This document shows positions 24,893 to 32,149 of a DNA stretch of 32,149 nt, one piece after another. Position 1 is the first letter of the stretch; each line of letters begins with the position of its first letter. This DNA is from RGIG5327 sp045612485. Its GTDB lineage: Bacteria > Verrucomicrobiota > Lentisphaeria > Victivallales > UBA1829. The notes under the pieces were generated by a model. That model did no database searches, was not told where the DNA came from, and was given only the letters and a program-made list of their open reading frames with translations. The stretch covers positions 1 to 32,149 of the forward strand of contig JAZKZE010000061.1 of the NCBI GenBank assembly GCA_045612485.1. Direction: 5' to 3'. Position numbers and translations under genes: made by a program.

Positions 24893-24911
24893 GAAAAATT
24901 TATGGTATAGT
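24884..24911 (+). promoter_or_regulatory. Promoter of the divergent AraC gene
   Basis: The -35 box is TTGAAA (24884-24889), the spacer is 16 bp and the -10 box is TATAGT (24906-24911). Transcription would start near 24918, giving a leader of about 75 nt. A minus-strand -10-like TATACT (24914-24909) overlaps it, so the divergent operon could start from the same patch. That minus-strand promoter has no clear -35 box. Confidence 0.6.
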
Positions 24912-24993
24912 ATATTAGTAGCACATTTTTTTTATATTTCAAGGACGTTTTTATTTAGAAAATTGGTTATTATTTTACATTTCCGGATTTTTT

Positions 24994-25782
24994 ATGGATT
25001 ATTTTGACGATTTACACATTATTGCGGTATCCAGAATGGTGACAAAACGCAACGGTCAACCCGGTACCTGTTTTGCAAACGCATTCGGTCTCATGCTCCG
25101 GGGACCTGCCATTCTGCGTACGGAAAAGGGTGATTCCTTTATCCAGACTCCTTTCCTCTACTGGTCAAGGACAGGCGGAAAAGGATGTTGGGCAACCCCG
25201 TCCGGAAAAGAGAGGGAAAATCTCTGGATCACAGGGGAAGGTGAAAGATTTGAAAGGATCATAGGGGCGTTTTCCCGCAAATATCCGGAGAAAAATCATA
25301 TCAGCATCAGAGAAACAGCTGAACTTGTGGAAGTCTTTGAGCGTTTACAGAAATGCTGGGAACGGAAAAACGATATGGAAAAATATTATCTCCCCGTTCT
25401 TGTGGAAGAATTCGTTGCGGCAGCGGCGAGAGCCTGTGAACAGGAAAACACCTCCGGAAAAATGAGTCACATGATCCGCAAGTATGTTCAGGAGATCTCT
25501 TCCGGACCGGGAAAAGAATATGACCTGAAAAAAATCGCTTCTGAAGCAGGAATAAGTCAGGATCATTTCCGTCATATTTTCCGGCAATATACAGGATATG
25601 CCTTCCATGAATATCTGCTGAAACAGCGTTTCGCCCTTGCTGTTCGGTTATTACGGGAAACCAATAAAAGTATAGGGGAAATTGCAGAATTATGCGGTTT
25701 TTCCGCACAATGTCTTTTTACCATGTTTTTTAAAAAGCGTTCCGGCGTTTCCCCAAGGCAGTTCCGTAACAAAGACTCCTGA
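24994..25782 (+). CDS. AraC-family transcription regulator
   Basis: This is a 262-residue DNA-binding regulator. Residues 15-110 form the cupin-like sensor of AraC proteins (GLMLRGPAILRTEKGDSFIQ, then ENLWITGEGERF). Residues 165-262 hold two helix-turn-helix units, the first at DLKKIASEAGISQDHFRHIF and the second at SIGEIAELCGFSAQCLFTMF, ending with the usual SGVSPRQFR. The ATG at 24994 has only a weak ribosome-binding site; the ATG at codon 15 is the alternative. It is divergent from the Gfo/Idh/MocA-GH3-DUF4838 operon with 175 bases between. It therefore most likely activates that operon in response to a sugar and may also control itself. Confidence 0.9.
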   Translation: MDYFDDLHIIAVSRMVTKRNGQPGTCFANAFGLMLRGPAILRTEKGDSFIQTPFLYWSRTGGKGCWATPSGKERENLWITGEGERFERIIGAFSRKYPEKNHISIRETAELVEVFERLQKCWERKNDMEKYYLPVLVEEFVAAAARACEQENTSGKMSHMIRKYVQEISSGPGKEYDLKKIASEAGISQDHFRHIFRQYTGYAFHEYLLKQRFALAVRLLRETNKSIGEIAELCGFSAQCLFTMFFKKRSGVSPRQFRNKDS

Positions 25783-25793
25783 AATCTTCCGGC

Positions 25794-25833
25794 AAAAAAA
25801 AATCCCGGCAGCTTTTTACACAGCATACCGGGA
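25794..25833 (-). terminator. Strong terminator after the deacetylase operon
   Basis: On the minus strand TCCCGG (25833-25828) pairs with CCGGGA (25808-25803) around a 19-base loop with inner GC/GC pairing, followed by nine T (25802-25794). It ends the operon finishing at 25852. No T-tract follows on the plus strand. Confidence 0.8.
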
Positions 25834-25851
25834 AATATAAGAAATTTTCTT

Positions 25852-26763
25852 TCAGAAAGAATAACTTTTTCCAGCTTCAAGAACAAGATTTTTTCCGTTT
25901 CTTACAAAAAAGATCTTTTCCTTTGAAGTATTTTCCAGTTTTTTCCCGTCGGAAGATATTTTCAGATTCCGGCTGGAGATCACATAAGAAGCGATCTCTC
26001 CCATCGTGGCATAATAAATATCTTTCTTATTGCTCATCTTCTCACAGAATTTTTCCATTACCTCCCAGTTATTTGCTTTCGGGAATTCGTAACTGTGTCC
26101 CCAGATGAGAAGGACAGACATTTTCTGTGGTTTGCAAGCAAGGTATTTATCCGCAAGAAGAGATATATTATTGACATGATGAGCCTGTGCCGACCATTTC
26201 ATAAAATCGCCGGGAAGAGTGAATACTGCTCCTCTTCTGCCCACTGTTCTTGCATAGATCAATCCACGTTTCCGCATCTCTTCAATGACGGTTCCGGAAT
26301 AACTGCCGAAAGGATAAGCATATCCGGTGATCTTTTTTCCGGTGATCTTTTTCCAGTTGCTTATTTCTGTATCGATCTCCTTCTGCAGTTCCTCCAGTTT
26401 GAGTTTAGCCATACTTTTATGATTCGCTCCGTGACCGGAGATCTCATGCCCGGCATAAAGAGTGAGCAGCTCTTTTTCCGTCACACGGTTTTCGGGCTTC
26501 TTTGTGAGCCATGCGGAAGGAATATGGAAAGACCCCTTCATACCGTATTTATTGAATATGGAAACAAGACGTCTGTCAGCAATATTTCCATCATCATAAC
26601 TGAAAGAAAGTGCTTTCAATTTCCAGCCGGGATAAGTAATTGTGATCCCTTTTTCCTGTAATATTTTTTCAACGGAAGGAGCTTTCTTACCATTCTGGGC
26701 AAACAGACATACGGCAGCAAAAAGAACAGTAAACAGAAAAGCGGTTTTTGTTTTCATTTTCAT
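25852..26763 (-). CDS. Secreted polysaccharide deacetylase (NodB/CE4 type)
   Basis: This 303-residue protein has a signal peptide (about 1-22, MKMKTKTAFLFTVLFAAVCL then FAQ). The NodB fold follows. SYDDG at 55-59 supplies the catalytic and metal aspartates (D57, D58). HGANH at 111-115 supplies the two metal histidines. YAYPFGSYSG is the next family motif, and LIWGHSYEF carries the late histidine. CE4 enzymes remove N- or O-acetyl groups from chitin, peptidoglycan or xylan. AAGGG before the start overlaps the end of the upstream gene, and only two bases separate the stop and start, so they are translationally coupled. It is the last gene of a four-gene operon with two CE7-type esterases and a phosphodiesterase. 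Confidence 0.87.
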   Translation of the reverse strand: MKMKTKTAFLFTVLFAAVCLFAQNGKKAPSVEKILQEKGITITYPGWKLKALSFSYDDGNIADRRLVSIFNKYGMKGSFHIPSAWLTKKPENRVTEKELLTLYAGHEISGHGANHKSMAKLKLEELQKEIDTEISNWKKITGKKITGYAYPFGSYSGTVIEEMRKRGLIYARTVGRRGAVFTLPGDFMKWSAQAHHVNNISLLADKYLACKPQKMSVLLIWGHSYEFPKANNWEVMEKFCEKMSNKKDIYYATMGEIASYVISSRNLKISSDGKKLENTSKEKIFFVRNGKNLVLEAGKSYSF

Positions 26764-26765
26764 TC

Positions 26766-27512
26766 TTATTTCCCTTCAAATGTATTTTTAAGATGTGCGG
26801 CACAATTACTTGTAATGGCATCCACGCCGAAATCCATAAATCTTTTTGCAGTTCTTTCATCATCAATGGTCCAGACTGCAAAATCATACCCGGCATTTTT
26901 CACCTTCTCCACATATTCCTGTGTAATAAAGGATAAATTCCCGGCAATATCCACCCCATCGGCTTTCAGAAAGGCTAATTTCTCTACCAGCTCCGCAGAA
27001 GTGGGACTCCATGTACCATTCTGATCCACAGAGAATGAGGTGAGAAAAAGTGCTTTCCTGTCCGGATATTTTTCCTTGAAAAGTTTTACGATATCCGCTT
27101 TGAAACTTATCATAACGATCTGTTCCGGTTTTATCTGAGCCTTTTCCAGTTCCTCCACCATTGCGTCGATCACCCGGGGATCATTCTCCTTGATCTCCAC
27201 ATAATACACTCTTTCCTCCCCCAGCATCCGGAGAGTATCGGAAAAACGGGGGATACGGCAGGGGGAATATTCCTTCTTTCCGTTACACACATCCAGTTTC
27301 TGCAAGTCGGCAAAGGTACTTTCCTCAATAATATGATCCTCCCCGCTTACCCGCAAGGTATTGGCATCATGTCCGGTAACAAGCATAAGATCTTTTGTCA
27401 GATGGATATCACACTCCATCCCGTCTGTTTTTCTTTCCAGGGAAAGTGCAAATGCCTCCATGGTATTTTCCGGAGCATCCTTGCTTTCCCCTCTGTGGGA
27501 GATCCATTGCAT
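26766..27512 (-). CDS. Glycerophosphodiester phosphodiesterase family protein
   Basis: This 248-residue protein has no signal peptide, so it is cytoplasmic. The GDPD barrel carries its standard active site: HRGE at 6-9, ENT at 15-17, the E33 and D35 metal ligands in MECDIHLTKD, and GHD at 47-49. It ends with the VWTIDD and GVDAITSN motifs. The family splits glycerophosphodiesters into glycerol 3-phosphate and an alcohol. The frame extends to 27575 inside the preceding gene, but AAAGGAG before the ATG at 27512 and the HRGE position fix the start. Four bases separate it from the upstream esterase stop. In this operon it may process a phosphodiester-decorated product of the secreted enzymes, which is inference. 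Confidence 0.88.
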   Translation of the reverse strand: MQWISHRGESKDAPENTMEAFALSLERKTDGMECDIHLTKDLMLVTGHDANTLRVSGEDHIIEESTFADLQKLDVCNGKKEYSPCRIPRFSDTLRMLGEERVYYVEIKENDPRVIDAMVEELEKAQIKPEQIVMISFKADIVKLFKEKYPDRKALFLTSFSVDQNGTWSPTSAELVEKLAFLKADGVDIAGNLSFITQEYVEKVKNAGYDFAVWTIDDERTAKRFMDFGVDAITSNCAAHLKNTFEGK

Positions 27513-27516
27513 TTTA

Positions 27517-28920
27517 TTATTCTCCTTTCTTATTTTTTCTGAAGATTCTGTACAAAGCGGCAAACCCCTCCTCATTCAAGGCGGCATGTCCGGTATTTTT
27601 CATAAAAATAAATTTCTTTTTCCCCGGAATGTTTTTATAAGCAGTATAAACAGAAGCGGAAGGACATAATATATCCGCATCCCCGGCTGAAATATATACC
27701 TCAGCTTTGATCCTTTTGGCAAAATTGACGATATCAATATAGGAAGTAGCCTTCAGGATCCTTTCCCCTTCTTCCGTTGCAACATCCCCATCTTTATTTT
27801 TCTTCATCTTTTCATGGGGCATGAGAAATCCGGACCGTCTGCCCTTCAGTACTGCACCATTGTCACTTAATCCGGGACACGCTACGATACAAAGTGTCAC
27901 ATCACTGTCCAGACCGGCAGCAGCCATTGCCTGCGCCCCGCCCTGACTGTAACCGGCAACGATGAGATCTTTCCCGTTCCATTCCGGAAGATCTTTCACA
28001 TATTTGACAGCCTGCAATGCACGGATATACATTAAAACAAAATAACTTTCACTTCTGTCTTCCAGTCCGATGAAAAAATAATCTTTGAGCTTCCCCTTTT
28101 CCAGATCTTTGTAATAAGTTTTTTTTCTGTCATTAGGTAATCCATGCGCATTGACATTCAGAGAGATACTTTCTGCACCGAACCCCGCAGGGACTTCCGC
28201 AGGCCCCACACCGTAAGGATTGAAAATGACTACAGCAGGCAATGATTTGGGCAATGCTTTCTTCGGCATGGCAAGATACCCTGTTACCGGCACAGGTCCG
28301 GCACAGCGGATCTTTACATCATAGGCGTTGACCCTGTCCGCCCATTTTTTCAGCTCCCCGTCATCATACTTTCTCAGGTCAACTTTTTTCCGCTGACTTT
28401 CCTTCGGAGTAAAAAAGAGTCTTGCTTTCTGATAGATCCAGTACAATCCGAAATCAAAGGGTTCGGAATATCCCTGGGAAAGGTCTTCCGCGGAAAATAT
28501 TGCCCCGCTGCCACATTCCAGTTTTCTTTCCCGGCTGTCTTCCTGAACGTTTCCTTTTTCATCCACAACAGAGGCGATCACAGAACAGGAACCGGGTATA
28601 TCCTGTTTCACTTCCACGACCACCGGTCTGTCCTCAAGAATGACATTCATATTCCTTGTTCCGGAATCTTCCGAAATCAGAATATTGATCCGGCTTCCAT
28701 TCACTCTTTTACCATCTTCATCAGCTGCATCAATATAAAAGCGGGCGGTTTCCCCTTTTTTATACTCATGGGAGGAGCGTTCACATTTTATTGTGATCTT
28801 TTCCGGCTTTTCTTTTCCGGTGAACAGACTTGTCCAGCCGTAAAGTTTTCCTGCCGTTCCAGGCAGAAAAACAGAAAAGAATATACTCAAATACAGCAGG
28901 AATAAATGCTCCCTTACCAT
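27517..28920 (-). CDS. Secreted CE7-type acetyl esterase (acetyl xylan esterase family), copy 2
   Basis: This 467-residue protein has a signal sequence or N-terminal anchor (about 1-24). Residues 40-135 form an Ig-like beta domain (YKKGETARFYIDA). Residues 170-465 form the alpha/beta hydrolase of the acetyl xylan esterase/cephalosporin-C deacetylase group. The triad is S325 in GYSQGGAQ, D416 in GDADILCPS and H445 in NTGHAAL. It should remove acetyl groups from oligosaccharides. It is a paralogue of the gene at 28933-30270, with 12 bases between and CAGGAG before the ATG. The family is clear, but some CE7-like members act on other small esters, so the substrate is open. Confidence 0.83.
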   Translation of the reverse strand: MVREHLFLLYLSIFFSVFLPGTAGKLYGWTSLFTGKEKPEKITIKCERSSHEYKKGETARFYIDAADEDGKRVNGSRINILISEDSGTRNMNVILEDRPVVVEVKQDIPGSCSVIASVVDEKGNVQEDSRERKLECGSGAIFSAEDLSQGYSEPFDFGLYWIYQKARLFFTPKESQRKKVDLRKYDDGELKKWADRVNAYDVKIRCAGPVPVTGYLAMPKKALPKSLPAVVIFNPYGVGPAEVPAGFGAESISLNVNAHGLPNDRKKTYYKDLEKGKLKDYFFIGLEDRSESYFVLMYIRALQAVKYVKDLPEWNGKDLIVAGYSQGGAQAMAAAGLDSDVTLCIVACPGLSDNGAVLKGRRSGFLMPHEKMKKNKDGDVATEEGERILKATSYIDIVNFAKRIKAEVYISAGDADILCPSASVYTAYKNIPGKKKFIFMKNTGHAALNEEGFAALYRIFRKNKKGE

Positions 28921-28932
28921 TGTATCTCCTGT

Positions 28933-30270
28933 TTATTTTTTCTTCAGGATCTTATCCAATGCAGCATTTCCTTCCGGATTGACTCCCCAATGTCCCATAT
29001 TTTTCAGGATCGTGAAAGTCTTTTTGCCGGGAACATTTTTATAAGCGGCATAAACAGACGCCATGGGACAAACCGTATCCCAATCCCCGGAGGAAAAATG
29101 TACTTCCGCTTTGATCCTTTTGGCAAAGTTGGCGTTGTCGATGTAAGAGGTAGCCTTGATGATCTTATCTCCGTCTTTTGTGACACACTTACCGTTTTTC
29201 CCTTTTTTCAGTCTGTGCTGGGGAACGATCCAGCCGGATCTTCTGCCAGCCCATACTCCGCCGAGATCGCAAAGTGCCGGACAAGTGGCAATACAAAGTG
29301 TCACATCCTTATCCAGCCCGGCAACGGCAAGAGCCTGGGCTCCCCCCTGACTGTAACCGGTCACAACAAGATCTTTTTTATTCCATTCCGGACGGCTCTT
29401 CATAAATTCCAATGCGCGCAATGCTCTCAAATACATATCTTTAAAATAAATGGTCTCTCTGTCCGTATTGCCGAAAAAGAAATAATTTTTCAATTTTCCA
29501 TTTGCCAGATTCCGGTAGAAAGACGCCTCTCTGCCGTTTTCCAGTCCATTGGCATTCACATCAAAAGCAATAGCACTTTCTGCATACCTGGCAGGAATAT
29601 TGGCACTTCTCACCCCGTAAGGATGATAGACGACAACAGCAGGAAGTGTCCCTTTCTTTGCATTTACCGGCATGGCGAAATATCCAGTTACTGGAAGTTT
29701 CCCCACACAGGAGATCTTTACATCATAAGCAAGGATCTTTCCTTCATACTTCTTCAAAACACCTCTGTTCCAGGTTTTCAGATCCACTTTTTTATATTCC
29801 ACTTTCATGGGGACTTTGGCAAGTTCCGCCTTTTTGGTATTCCAGAATTCATCAAAATCCTTTTCTTCCGGATACCCCTGAAAAATCTCTTCCAGAGAAA
29901 ATGCCGCACCGGAGCCAGCCTGTACAACAGCCTTTCTACTGTTTTTCACAGGAATATTTTTTTCATTTACAACAACGCCTGTAACAGAACAGGAACCGGC
30001 AAGAGCCTGGGTAACGGCTACTTCTATACCTTTTTCCGTACTTACCGCATATTCTGTTTTTCTTCCGGTTTCATGGGAAACGGTATATTTCACCCTCTTT
30101 CCGGCAATACTTTTCCCAGCCTTGTCTTTTACAATAATGAGGAACTTTGCCGTTTCCCCTTTCTTATATACATGGGAAGGGCTTTGACACTTGATCTCAA
30201 GAGTTTCCGCTTCAGAAGCGCAGAGAGAAAAAACGCAAAGGGCGGCAAATAAAAACAAAATCTTTTTCAT
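28933..30270 (-). CDS. Secreted CE7-type acetyl esterase (acetyl xylan esterase family), copy 1
   Basis: This 445-residue protein has a signal peptide (MKKILFLFAALCVFSLCASE). An Ig-like domain (about 25-115, YKKGETAKFLIIV) precedes the hydrolase domain. The triad is S307 in GYSQGGAQ, D398 in GDWDTVCPM and H427 in NMGHWGV. It is the first gene of the four-gene operon. The frame opens at 30327, but a signal peptide appears only from 30270 (or the ATG at 30273). The ribosome-binding site is weak. No promoter is obvious in the 76 bases between this gene and the nrdD stop, which also hold a terminator. The two esterases share architecture but differ widely in sequence, so the duplication is older than that of the oxidoreductases. 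Confidence 0.83.
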   Translation of the reverse strand: MKKILFLFAALCVFSLCASEAETLEIKCQSPSHVYKKGETAKFLIIVKDKAGKSIAGKRVKYTVSHETGRKTEYAVSTEKGIEVAVTQALAGSCSVTGVVVNEKNIPVKNSRKAVVQAGSGAAFSLEEIFQGYPEEKDFDEFWNTKKAELAKVPMKVEYKKVDLKTWNRGVLKKYEGKILAYDVKISCVGKLPVTGYFAMPVNAKKGTLPAVVVYHPYGVRSANIPARYAESAIAFDVNANGLENGREASFYRNLANGKLKNYFFFGNTDRETIYFKDMYLRALRALEFMKSRPEWNKKDLVVTGYSQGGAQALAVAGLDKDVTLCIATCPALCDLGGVWAGRRSGWIVPQHRLKKGKNGKCVTKDGDKIIKATSYIDNANFAKRIKAEVHFSSGDWDTVCPMASVYAAYKNVPGKKTFTILKNMGHWGVNPEGNAALDKILKKK

Positions 30271-30310
30271 CATACTTTTATCCGTTTTCTGAATGAAGGT
30301 CATAAAATAA

Positions 30311-30336
30311 AAAAGAGGAGTTTGCACTCCTCTTTT
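30311..30336. terminator. Perfect 11-bp terminator hairpin after nrdD
   Basis: AAAAGAGGAGT (30311-30321) and ACTCCTCTTTT (30326-30336) form a perfect stem with loop TTGC. On the minus strand the T-run continues to six and then TATTTT. It ends nrdD 10 bases after its stop and separates it from the esterase operon. Confidence 0.85.
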
Positions 30337-30346
30337 CCGGTAAATC

Positions 30347-32149
30347 TTATCTGTGGTCGATGAATCTTCTGATTTCAGAAAGGTTCACATATTTTTCCAT
30401 TTTTCCATCTTTTTCCACCACAAGTGTGGGAGCCTGACGGATCTCATATGCTTTCGCCTTTTCCGGTTCTTCATCGGAAACAACCACATCATAAGCTATA
30501 TTTTCCTTTTCAAGGAAACTTTTTGCCGTTCTGCAATTCGGACATGTGGTGGTCGTGAAAAGGGTGATTTTCTCCTTTGAAGGAGCTGCAGTCTCTTCAT
30601 CAGCAAGCATCACAGGTTCCATCCCGTGACAGGAACACTCACAGGCGGCAGAACCGCGCACCGTGGTAAACTCTTTCTTCACCGCATTGAAGGCATTATA
30701 AACTTTCCGTTCCTTATATTCCTGACTCTTTCCGTCGTTCCAGTTCTGCACCGGACGGTAATATCCGGTAATACGGCTGTAAACTTCTGTTTTACCGCCG
30801 CAATCCGGACATTTGAAGGCTTCCCCGGCAATGTAACCATGATGCTGGCAGATCGAGTAAGTGGGGGACATGGTATAGTAGGGCAAACGGTAGTTTTCCG
30901 CGATCTTCCGTACAAGATTTGCAGCAGCTTTCCAATCGGGAAGTTTTTCACCCAGGAAAGCGTGGAAGACGGTTCCGGAAGTATAAAGAGTCTGAAGTTC
31001 ATCCTGAATATCCAGGGCGGCAAAAATATCATCGGTATAATTTACCGGCAGATGACTGCTGTTGGTGTAATAGGGAGCTCCGTCTTCCCCGCCGGCAGTG
31101 ATGATATCGCCGAAACGTTTCTTATCATGTTTTGCCAGACGGAAGGAGGTGGATTCCGCAGGAGTGGCTTCCAGGTTGTAAAGGTCGCCATACTGTTCCT
31201 GATAATCGGAAAGACGGTCACGCATGTGGGTAAGCACTTCTTTGGTAAATTCCTGAGCTTCCTTATGGGTGAGATCTTTTTTCAGCCATTTGGCGTTGAG
31301 ACACACTTCATTCATTCCCACAAGACCGATGGTGGAGAAGTGATTGTTGAATTTACCCAGATACCGTCTGGTATAGGGGTAAAGTCCTTCATCCAGAAGT
31401 TTGGAGATGACGCCGCGTTTGATCTTCAGACTGCGGGCGGATACATCCATCATGTGATCCAGACGCACATAGAAGTCCTCTTTATCTTCCGCAAGGTAGG
31501 CGATACGGGGCATATTGATGGTGACGACCCCGATGGAGCCGGTACTTTCACCGCTGCCGAAATAACCGCCGGACTTCTTCCGCAATTCACGCAAATCAAG
31601 ACGCAGACGGCAGCACATGGAACGGATGTCGCTGGGTTCCATATCGCTGTTCACATAGTTGGAGAAATAGGGAGTACCGTATTTACTGGTCATCTCGAAA
31701 AGAAGTTTATTATTTTCGGTCTCGGACCAGTCAAAGTCTCTTGTAATAGAGTAGGTGGGGATGGGGTACTGGAAACCGCGGCCGTGGGCATCACCTTCGA
31801 TCATGGTTTCGATAAACGCACGGTTGACCATATCCATCTCTTTTTTACAGTCTTTATACTTGAAGTCCATTTCCTTGCCGCCAACAATTGCGTTGAGTTC
31901 TGCAAGGTCGTTAGGAACTGTCCAGTCAAGAGTAATATTGGTAAAGGGAGACTGTGTTCCCCAACGTGAAGGTGTGTTTACACCGTAAATGAAACTTTGT
32001 ATGCACTGCTTAACCTCTTTGTAAGAAAGGTTGTCAACCTTTACAAAGGGAGCAAGGTATGTGTCGAAAGAAGAAAATGCCTGTGCCCCTGCCCACTCGT
32101 TTTGCATAATTCGGAGGAAGTTAACCATCTGATTGCAAAGTGTTGAAAG
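30347..32149 (-). CDS. nrdD: Anaerobic (class III) ribonucleoside-triphosphate reductase with C-terminal glutaredoxin-like domain, partial
   Basis: This glycyl-radical enzyme reduces ribonucleotides to deoxyribonucleotides in the absence of oxygen. The reading frame is open to the right edge, so the N-terminus, including the usual ATP-cone, lies outside; 600 codons are visible. Family blocks include EWAGAQAFSSFDTYLAPF, RFGDIITAGGEDG and YNLEATPAESTSFRL. The zinc region is SICQHHGY followed by CPDCGG. The glycyl-radical glycine is in RITGYYRP (codon 30764-30766). The last ~80 residues form a glutaredoxin/NrdH-like domain with TCPNC. This suggests reduction by an attached redoxin rather than by formate. 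The activase gene nrdG is not downstream in the window. A terminator follows at once. Confidence 0.93.
   Translation of the reverse strand, partial: LSTLCNQMVNFLRIMQNEWAGAQAFSSFDTYLAPFVKVDNLSYKEVKQCIQSFIYGVNTPSRWGTQSPFTNITLDWTVPNDLAELNAIVGGKEMDFKYKDCKKEMDMVNRAFIETMIEGDAHGRGFQYPIPTYSITRDFDWSETENNKLLFEMTSKYGTPYFSNYVNSDMEPSDIRSMCCRLRLDLRELRKKSGGYFGSGESTGSIGVVTINMPRIAYLAEDKEDFYVRLDHMMDVSARSLKIKRGVISKLLDEGLYPYTRRYLGKFNNHFSTIGLVGMNEVCLNAKWLKKDLTHKEAQEFTKEVLTHMRDRLSDYQEQYGDLYNLEATPAESTSFRLAKHDKKRFGDIITAGGEDGAPYYTNSSHLPVNYTDDIFAALDIQDELQTLYTSGTVFHAFLGEKLPDWKAAANLVRKIAENYRLPYYTMSPTYSICQHHGYIAGEAFKCPDCGGKTEVYSRITGYYRPVQNWNDGKSQEYKERKVYNAFNAVKKEFTTVRGSAACECSCHGMEPVMLADEETAAPSKEKITLFTTTTCPNCRTAKSFLEKENIAYDVVVSDEEPEKAKAYEIRQAPTLVVEKDGKMEKYVNLSEIRRFIDHR

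Noticed and set aside
30626..31969. A 447-codon open frame on the plus strand opposite nrdD
   Set aside because: The nrdD frame is unmistakable by family motifs, and this frame has no motif or ribosome-binding site.

Overview
The window most likely comes from a strict anaerobe of the Lentisphaerota (Victivallis-like, gut or sediment). This is inferred from several features together. There is a class III anaerobic ribonucleotide reductase. There is a single-gene prepilin-like protein of the [24 protein letters not shown] type, a family greatly expanded in that phylum. There are large secreted DUF4838 / GH67N-like proteins, several Gfo/Idh/MocA oxidoreductases, and an AraC regulator beside carbohydrate genes. 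Composition is moderately AT-rich except for a GC-rich hairpin cluster in the first ~95 bases. I see no tRNA, rRNA, CRISPR array, transposase or phage gene.

Layout. (1) 1-4973, plus strand, mostly housekeeping: a GC-rich hairpin cluster, a promoter, a PTS-EIIA/CBS protein beside an NhaD/ArsB-type permease, xseB, an XRE-cupin regulator and rlmI. (2) 5017-7161, plus strand: a cytoplasmic GH20/GH67-like protein followed by a strong terminator. (3) 7408-12705, minus strand: separately promoted genes for a secreted metallophosphoesterase, an unusual M28-peptidase/AAC(3)-acetyltransferase fusion, and fucU. (4) 13017-24818, minus strand: a seven-gene run of Gfo/Idh/MocA, GH3, prepilin-like protein, two duplicated Gfo/Idh/MocA genes and two duplicated secreted DUF4838 proteins. 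A divergent AraC gene (24994-25782) sits at its head. (5) 25852-30270, minus strand: a compact four-gene operon with two secreted CE7-type esterases, a glycerophosphodiester phosphodiesterase and a secreted polysaccharide deacetylase. It is closed by a terminator. (6) 30347 to the right edge, minus strand: nrdD with a fused glutaredoxin-like tail, cut by the window edge.

How the parts may work together (inference). Regions 4 and 5 read as a glycan-utilisation island. Secreted esterases and a deacetylase would strip acyl groups, the secreted DUF4838 proteins would bind or cut the backbone, and the intracellular GH3 and NAD-dependent oxidoreductases would process the released sugars. AraC would sense an intermediate, and FucU would equilibrate fucose anomers. 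The most notable points are the duplicated oxidoreductase and DUF4838 pairs, whose conservation is mosaic, and the 899-residue peptidase/acetyltransferase fusion.
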